Shown here: piece after piece, positions 57,370 to 64,000 of the stretch
Position numbering within the stretch: position 1 is the first letter of the stretch
Layout of the letters: each line of letters opens with the position of its first letter
Assembly (NCBI GenBank): GCA_036874045.1
Contig: JAZBRI010000009.1
Span: 992,001 to 1,056,000, forward strand
Direction: 5' to 3'
Origin: Cymodocea nodosa
Lineage: Eukaryota > Streptophyta > Magnoliopsida > Alismatales > Cymodoceaceae
Length of the DNA stretch: 64,000 nt
Made by a program: the position numbers and the translations under genes
The notes under the pieces: model-generated
What the model was told of the DNA's origin: nothing
The model's input: only the letters and a program-made list of their open reading frames with translations
Databases searched by the model: none

Positions 57370-59171
57370 TTAAATTTTGTTAGTCCCTTAGCAAACTAAG
57401 ATCTAACTAGTTGGTCTTTCTAAAGTTGTTAGAATTAATTCTTCATTTCATTCTTCTTTAGAATACATAAATTAGATTACTATATAGATATTCTGTATTT
57501 TTCAGTAATCTGTTTTAACTTTGTTTTCTCATCTTCAACCTACAAATATATTTAAAACATATGTAAATTACATACAAAATATATCAACATCACATAGGTG
57601 TTAATTATATTATCATTTTTTCTTCTTTTCAGCATTTGTTATCCTGAATTTTCCAATATGATTTCCAGAATAAATTTCAACTACATATGAATCAAAGCAC
57701 AATCTAATTCAATATGATTAAGACAAGTAGAATAAAGAATTGTATCTCAAATAAACATCTTCAAAAGTCTATTCTAGATTCATACTTCGGTAATCTTAGA
57801 TAACAGAAAATATACTTGATTCAAAAGATATCTGTATTTTACAAAATACTTTTATCTTTTCAGAACAGTATATGCATATTTGTACTTTAAAAGTTAATTT
57901 GAAAAGCTTGAATCATATAAGAGCTTTTTAGTGTACCCATGTATCGAGCTTTCAGTCAACAATCCCAGATCTGATTAGGACCTTAGGCTGCCAGATTTAA
58001 AGAGTCCTTTTTTAGGTCAATAATCCTTACATACTTATCTGTTCAAGTACAAAAGGCTCGTGATCAAATAAGTCAATAAACTCTCAAAATTTTTTTTTCT
58101 TTTTTCACATAGTATATATATGTATTTCATTAATATAGATGTAATAAAACACAAATCTCGTATAGTCATACTTCTATTATTTATTGAAAATATGAATCCA
58201 TCTCAATAAGCTCATACTTTTTCTGTAGTTTAATAAGATCTACACATAAATCATTCTACAAGTTTAATCAATCAAATTAAATGTATCCTTGATCATATGT
58301 ATTTCATTTAATCCAAAAAATCAACATTTCAGCTCTTCTAGGATTTCAAATAATTTATTGAGTTTCAGTTAAGCATTTTGTTTTCTTTTTAAAATCGTGA
58401 AACTGTTAAACTCATAAAATTCAACAAAAACATAAGATACTATATCTAGATTTGTATGAATAGTAAAATTTTGTAGCATCTTATATAAGATTCTAAATAT
58501 AACATTCAAGTAGTTACAATTCTTAAAAATTTTACAATTTCAATTATCAGATAGTTACAGCAAATTCATAAAAAAAAAAAATTTCAATTTCCACAAAACT
58601 TTGCAGTACCATTCTAATTCCTTTAATTAACAAAATTACATAGCTGTTACTTTAATTACCTCCCCTCCATACCTACATTTTGCATTGTCCTTAATGTAAA
58701 AGATTTTACAGTAAATACAGTAATTGTAGTAGGCATGAATATTGTTTCGTTGACTTAACACCTAACTCAACGACTTAATTCATTGAGTTAATGAATAACT
58801 CCACGAACTGAGTTTAAATGTAAATTTAGGATAAGTAATCAATTACATACTTTGTCCTTTTGTATCTCCTTCCATATCTTCTAATTTTTGATTCTGAAAA
58901 ACTTTTCATTCACACATAAAAGTAGAGTATATAATAAAATAACAACTTAACTTGTTAAATTAGTGTCTTGTGTGGAACCTAGGATCCTATGCCTTTGGTG
59001 GCTTACAAGAAAGCTAGTTGGTTTCCTAAAACAAATACCAACAAACTGGATTGATATTTTATTATTTTTTCTTTTTTATAAAATAAAACTAAAACTAAAA
59101 TTTTTCTTTTCTTCTTTTTTTCTAAAAATAAATTAAAAATACACACAACATTAAAAGTACAAAATCATGCT
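57370..59171 (-). other. 3' non-coding region of element 3
   Basis: The full-length version of this region, about 1.8 kb. It contains (in minus-strand order) 'ccaccaaaggcatagga' (near 58985), an internal purine tract (near 58663) and the block shared with copia C (about 57900-58090), then ~530 bp to the polypurine tract. No gene is seen. Confidence 0.75.
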
Positions 59172-60311
59172 TTAAGAACATGATTGAAAAGTGGTAACAA
59201 ATGAAATAAACGTGTCAGTCCATGCAAACTTTTTAGGCATAATTCTTCTTGCTATTAATTTTGTTTTAATGCAGTTTGCTTTCCTTTTTAACTTGTAAAT
59301 TTGCAGTATGTTATCAATATTAAATATAAGTGTATTTCCATTAATGAAATGAAATGCAGAAAGGGATCCTCTTCTGTTCCATGATAATGTAGCTATTTCT
59401 ATTTCTACATCTATTTCAACGTATTCCTCTTCCCACTTTCATTCATTTAGGTCTTTCATAATCCATATTTGAAATTTCCTCAATTCATCTCACCATCTTA
59501 TCAGATATAAAGTAGGATCATCATATTCATTATACCACATTCCTGATTGAATTTTATCATATTCTGAAGACGGTGGTTTAGTTATATCACTCAGTATAGG
59601 TAATATTTCTATAAAGTCATTATCATAATTGTCTATGCTTACTATGTATAAATCAGATCTAAATGCAACTGATATATCTGTGACTAGATATATATATCCA
59701 TCAAGTATGACATGCATGTTGTTAATTAATGTTTTTTGTCCTAGATATATCATAGTATTTTCAGTCCAAGATCTATTTAGAGAATTATACACACTTAAGC
59801 ATAAATCTTCATCCCATCTTCCAATTGGTCTCTAGTAATACAATTTTTCAGGAATGGTCGAATTTTTATCAGAAAATGTTAAAGCTGACCCACAATTTTT
59901 AGTTGGTACTTCATATCTATTAGGCCTTCCTATATTCTATTCTTCTCTAGTGATAGGATTTCTAATCAAAATATCAGGTAACAGAATTGCATACCTTGGT
60001 TTGGTTCTGTATATAATTAATCCTTGGTCTATCCCCATAATATGATCTATTCCTTCTAATGTATTGGGTGGAATTCCAATAGTTTCTTCCATATTCAGAT
60101 ATTCATAGCTGAATGAACTACGATTAAATGACTTCCATAAAAATCCATCTCTAATCTTAGTCATTTTTGCAGCTTGTAGTGTATGAAAATATTTTTCTCT
60201 AACATAGTCTTTAATTTCCTTCGATACACAACACTATCTGCACAAATCTTTAGTTGACAGGTTACTCAGTACTTCCCTTAGTGCATCTAATGGTAATTTC
60301 ATCAATTCCAT
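59172..60311 (-). pseudogene. F-box ORF of element 3
   Basis: ATG at 60311, TAA at 59172-59174. Same F-box and F-box-associated layout as element 1, with well-preserved 59937-60164 ('DGFLWKSFNRSSFSYEYLNMEE', 'ILIRNPITREE') and 59490-59792. It is broken by stops, such as TAG for Trp after 'ITREE' and a stop within the F-box, and by small frameshifts. Confidence 0.87.
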
Positions 60312-60322
60312 CTGTTGTGATT

Positions 60323-61924
60323 CTGTATAACATAAACAAAAATCAATAGAGACAAAATCAACATAGCTACTTACACACCCCCTCGTGGAGTTAGGTCATA
60401 ACTCAATGGACTAAGTTTGTTGAGTTAAGTAGTAACTCTACGATATTACTAACTATAATCAAACTCACACATTTTTTCTTTTTATATTTTTCTATTTACT
60501 ATATTATACATAGTTACTTTAGTTATGCTGCTTCATTCAACTTCCTTCTCATAGGAGGTATCAATTTCATTAATAGTCCTATTGACAGGGTTAGGTACTG
60601 CTTGGATTGGCAATCCTTCAGTAGGTCTAACTTCCATTGATTCCTTCTATCTAGGGGGTATATTTCTATTCATATTTTAATTTTGAATGGCAGTGTTTCC
60701 AAATACAAGATCTAGATGATTGTTTAATTGTTAGATTATCTTTTCTAATTTGTCTATTCTAGATCCTTGTTCAATTAATGCTTCATAACTTATATTTTTG
60801 TCATTTATATTTTCTCCTCCCTAGAAATTGTTGTTTCTCTAAGATAGATTCGGGTGATTTCTCCATTTAGGGTTATAAGAATTTCCAAATTTATCTTTCT
60901 AGTTTCTAGCATAAATAATATCTAAATCATTAATGTTTGCATTCTTTTCTGCTAGCTTTTGATTTAATGATAACTCTTCTATTTTCTTTGTTAATTCAGT
61001 TAATTTAACTTCAAGCATAATGCTTGAATCTATTTCATGCATTCCCCTTGGTAATATTCTTTTACCTGTAATAGCTTCAGCCGAGTTTTCCCACTGTGTA
61101 GTTCTTTTTGCAAAGTTTTCTAAGTATGCCCATGCTTCTTTACTACACAGTTTTAAAAATCCATTCTGACAAGTAGATTCTAATAAAGATTTCATTAAAA
61201 CATCTATGCCTTCATAAATTATACCTATTAATTGTGTTTAACTCATTGCATGATGTGGACATTGAGTTAGTAAATCTTTAAATCTTTCAAAATATTTCCA
61301 GAATGATTCTCCTTGTTTTTGGCTACACATTAATATTTCATTTTTCTTTTTAATCGTTTGATGTGTTGGATAATATTTTTCCTGAAAAACAGAGCAAAAT
61401 TCAATCCATGCAGAAATTAAATCAGGCGATAGAGTATATAACCATCTCTTAATTGTCTTTTAAAGCAAAAGGGATATATCTAAGTTTAATAGCATCTATA
61501 CTCATGTTTGGCATTTTCATCATTTGACAAACTTCGTTAAATTCTCTAAGGAAATAATAGGCATCCTCTCTTTCTAATCCATGAAAATGTGGCAATTGAC
61601 TAATATAATTAGATTTCAATTTAAACCTATCTCCCTCAAAGTTTAGAAATCGAATACATGAAGGTTCATCAAATAATTTAGGATATAGAATTTCCCCTAA
61701 TGGTTTTTCTACTGGAGCAACCATATCTTCATTCTTTTTTAAAGAGAGGTTAGCTACACCCTTAAGGATTTCGTTAAAGTCCGATTCAGAAAATATTTTA
61801 ATACGCCTCTGTGTTGAATAATCCTGTGTAGGTGTTCTTACTAATCGTTTAGTGCTAGGAGAATGAATCCATGTGCTCATAAACTCTTAACATAAAGTAA
61901 AATAACAGAAGATTAATTACATAC
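60323..61924 (-). other. Intron-like segment containing gag (element 3)
   Basis: On the minus strand the left border is CTTA|GTATGTAATT, a strong plant 5' splice consensus, and the right border TTATACAG|AATC. Length 1602 bp, no later insertions. Element 1 lacks the equivalent segment exactly. Confidence 0.82.
60533..61880 (-). pseudogene. gag: gag of element 3
   Basis: ATG at 61880, TGA at 60533-60535, about 449 codons. It aligns with the element 2 gag: 'SPSTKRLVRT', 'QLPHFHGLEREDAYYFLREFNEVCQMMKM' and 'LRYIPFALKDN' in the first 143 codons, and 'STCQNGFLKLCSKEAWAYLENFAKRTTQWENS' in 60899-61195. A frameshift near 61450 and several stops break it. No zinc knuckle. Located wholly inside the intron-like segment. 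Confidence 0.85.
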
Positions 61925-62872
61925 TAAGCTGAAGCTTTGTATTCATTAAATAGTTGTTGATGGATGAAGTTGAATCAACTGCTTCTCCTTCTAGTTCCCC
62001 AAGGAAATTCCTTTTTTTTTAAAAGTGCTGGTAACTTGTAAATAACATTCTGTTCTATATTTATAATCCACGTCCATAAAGCAAATGAATCTTGTTGCAA
62101 GAACGTGTCTTGTAACGTGTAGTGTGGTTCCTATTTTTATGGATATGTGTTCCACTTCTAATTTCAAATTTCAGTAACCGTTAAACCCACGAAGTTTCGT
62201 TCGTGGCTAAAGGAATAACCATTTAGCTTAATCCATGAACTAACGTCATTGAGTTATAGTTAACTCAACGGACTAGCTTCAATTACTGTTGCTAACTCCA
62301 CAGACTAACTTCATTGAGTTATAGATAACTTAATGGAGTGACCTTATATTATATTATTGACCTCGTGGAGTTAAGGTTAACTCAACGAATTTACTCCATT
62401 GAGTTAACACTTTGCAAATTTCTAAAACTTACTCCTCATATTAACTTCTATATATATATATATATTTTTTTTGTTGCATTTTGTTAACTTAAATAAAGTT
62501 AACTACATGTCATTAATGTAGTGTTCCAAAATAAAACTCATTTAAATCTGAACATTATATGCATATTTAACTTACAATTCATTTCATGTTGTGCATAATT
62601 TACATTTTACTTTTCAGCATGTAGATATATTCAAGCATTAACCAATTATCATACATTTAATCCTGTCATTCAGCAAATTTGTAAATCTTTTAAACAATCT
62701 TGCTCATTATTTAAACAGTTATAATATTCAAGATAGTTCACTATTATATCATTCTCAAACACGAATGAAAAATACATCTGAAAAACATACATTCATTTAT
62801 ATGAATAGTTTACAATACAATCAATCAGATATTTTTCATACAAAATAAGTACAAGTAGACGAACAATACAAT
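61925..62872 (-). other. Spacer between ORF P and the gag intron (element 3), with TATA
   Basis: On the minus strand: AT-rich sequence, a hairpin-word cluster (62220-62405), the conserved 15970-16255-like segment with TATAAATATA at 62056-62065, and the exon end 'aaagcttcagctta'. A TA dinucleotide run lies at 62449-62464. Confidence 0.65.
62056..62065 (-). promoter_or_regulatory. Candidate internal TATA box (element 3)
   Basis: TATAAATATA on the minus strand, about 140 bp before the splice donor, at the place where element 1 has TATATATATAAAA. Confidence 0.45.
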
Positions 62873-64000
62873 TTAATCTTTCTTCCTAAGTTCATCTACT
62901 TCCTTCTAGAGTTTTTCTAATTGTTGCTCTAATTGATTTATCCTCTCTACAACTCCTGTAATTCCTTCAAAAGGTTCAGCAATCTCAGCAATAGCATAAT
63001 TTCTATATTCTTTCACTAAAATGATTCTTGTTCTTATCCTTTTGGATGCCCATTTTGTGAAATCAATATTGTCCACCATCAACTGTGGAATCAAATCTCC
63101 ATAAAATAGTTTCTTCTTTATTGCTCTCAACTTGGAGATAAAAATTGCAGACCAATTAATCTGAATTTTGTTCACAACTGCATATGTGGCCCATTTGACA
63201 AATTGACCCAGTTCAATATCATGGCCTTGTTGTTGGTAGACATTCTTAATCAAAATGTTAGCTATCATGTGTGCTTTACCATTTAAGTGCTTCAGTCTAT
63301 TTAATAATGGCACACCAAGATTGATAGCTAAACAATCCTTTATTATTTGTTCTGTCCACTCGACTGTAGTTGTACTTTCCAGAATTTCTGTTCCTTCATT
63401 CTTCAGTCCTAAAATGTTGTGGAGAAGCTTTGGTGTTATTTATACATCAGCTTACTCCACGTTGGAAATTAATCCACTTTCTCCTTCTCTTAAATTTGCA
63501 TAGAAGTAGGGCACTAGATTCTCATATACTGCATGCCTTCTCTATTGAGAAATAAATTGCAATAGACCTTAGAACTCAAATAAATCCTTAATTTCTTGCA
63601 TACCGTCCTAGTTTACTGGTCTACTGTAAATGATATCATAACCCTTAATCTCTTGATATTTATTATATGCTTCTTGACTCCAAAAGTGTACTTCATTCAA
63701 AATTGTTGCTTTTGTCGGGTCAGGAATTTGAATTTGTTGCTCTAGAGGGGTTTGTTCTTGAACTTCCTCTTCCATGTGCTGAACTTGAATTGGCTGAAAA
63801 TGCTCTAGAGATTCCTACATTTTTGCTTCTACTTCTATCTATGGTGGTGAGCCGGCAGAACTCTCCACTTTGTCTTGAATTCTTTCCAAAATTTCCTGAA
63901 GAGTTTCTTGCTCTTCAATGGAATCTGTTGAGTCATTTCTTTCTTATTTAATATCCTCTTATTCAGCTTCTTGTTCAGTTTCTTCTTTTTCTTCTTCCTC
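62873..64000 (-). pseudogene. ORF P of element 3, C-terminal part (start outside window)
   Basis: Ends at TAA 62873-62875. Best-kept segment 62906-63313: 'PLLNRLKHLNGKAHMIANILIKNVYQQQGHDIELGQFVKWATYAVVNKIQINWSAIF' region (broken here only by quotation length), then 'KKLFYGDLIPQLM' and the final coiled coil. Upstream (63320-64000) the equivalents of 'FYANLREGE' and the Glu-rich region are present with stops. It is the clearest sequence for the conserved core of ORF P. Confidence 0.82.

Larger units (their letters stand above)
4432..64000 (+). mobile_element. Athila-like Ty3/gypsy element 2, heavily nested (right end outside window)
   Basis: It starts TGTTTAGAATG at 4432, inserted in element 0 (expected target duplication aaaga, 4427-4431; right copy not visible). 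Own sequence, in order: LTR 4432-4733 and 20553-21957; RT/RH/INT remnants 21958-25107; ORF P 25803-28014; exon to 29016; gag-bearing intron 29017-37741; F-box ORF; 3' region to 54367; right LTR from 54368. Elements 1, A, C and 3 and solo LTRs E1, B2 and E2 are all inserted into it. The join at 21957/21958 fuses LTR directly to the end of RT, so the end of the left LTR, the PBS, the 5' ORF, protease and most of RT are deleted. Confidence 0.85.
55397..64000 (-). mobile_element. Athila-like element 3, minus strand (5' part outside window)
   Basis: Read on the minus strand it shows ORF P (from beyond 64000 to 62873), spacer with TATA, intron with gag (61924-60323), F-box ORF (60311-59172), 3' region, polypurine tract and a complete 1961-bp 3' LTR. 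It is the least rearranged copy of the 3' half and serves as the reference for elements 0-2. Confidence 0.9.

Overview
This is a low-GC plant nuclear window, almost certainly from a eudicot. I find no host gene. Essentially every base can be assigned to LTR retrotransposons nested several levels deep. The plant assignment rests on tRNA-Asp-primed Athila-type Ty3/gypsy elements, initiator-Met-primed Ty1/copia elements of Sire-like and Tork/Tnt1-like type, and a plant-style F-box/F-box-associated protein. I cannot name the species.

Layout. The oldest layer is element 0 (LTR at 1-3127, degraded PBS at 3142-3160, start of the 5' ORF up to 4431). Its LTR is split by solo LTR B1 (1543-2877) and its 5' ORF by solo LTR F (3246-4203, TSD TATGA). 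Element 2 (4432 to beyond the window) is inserted into element 0. Element 1 (4734-20552, TSD AGTAC) is inserted into the left LTR of element 2, which resumes at 20553. Element 2 then runs through RT/RNase H/integrase remnants, accessory ORF P, an intron-like segment holding gag, an F-box ORF, a 3' non-coding region and a right LTR. It is interrupted in turn by solo LTR E1 (23405-24638), a complete minus-strand Tork-like copia element A (30138-35794, TSD ATATA), solo LTR B2 (35932-37390, TSD AAAAT), a 13-kb Sire-like copia element C (38759-51765) and solo LTR E2 (52319-53484). Element 3, a minus-strand member of the same Athila-like family, is inserted in the right LTR of element 2 at 55397 and runs off the window end.

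The unusual biology lies in the Athila-like family. Its order is LTR - PBS - short zinc-knuckle ORF with protease - RT/RH - integrase - accessory ORF P - gag core - F-box ORF - 3' non-coding region - polypurine tract - LTR. The gag core is therefore downstream of pol. It sits in a segment with GT...AG ends (about 1.6 kb in elements 2 and 3 once later insertions are subtracted). Element 1 lacks exactly this segment and shows a clean exon-exon junction at 16255/16256, as if it had been copied from a spliced RNA. The result is an uninterrupted 388-codon F-box ORF in element 1 and a pair of element classes, gag-containing and gag-less.

Copia element C, from a different superfamily, carries a homologue of ORF P (47406-49684). 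It also carries a homologue of the Athila-family 3' non-coding region (about 46020-46960), so a coding and non-coding module seems to have moved between superfamilies. Nearly all pol genes here are broken by stops, largely of the C-to-T kind expected from decay of methylated DNA. The F-box ORF of element 1 stands out as intact.
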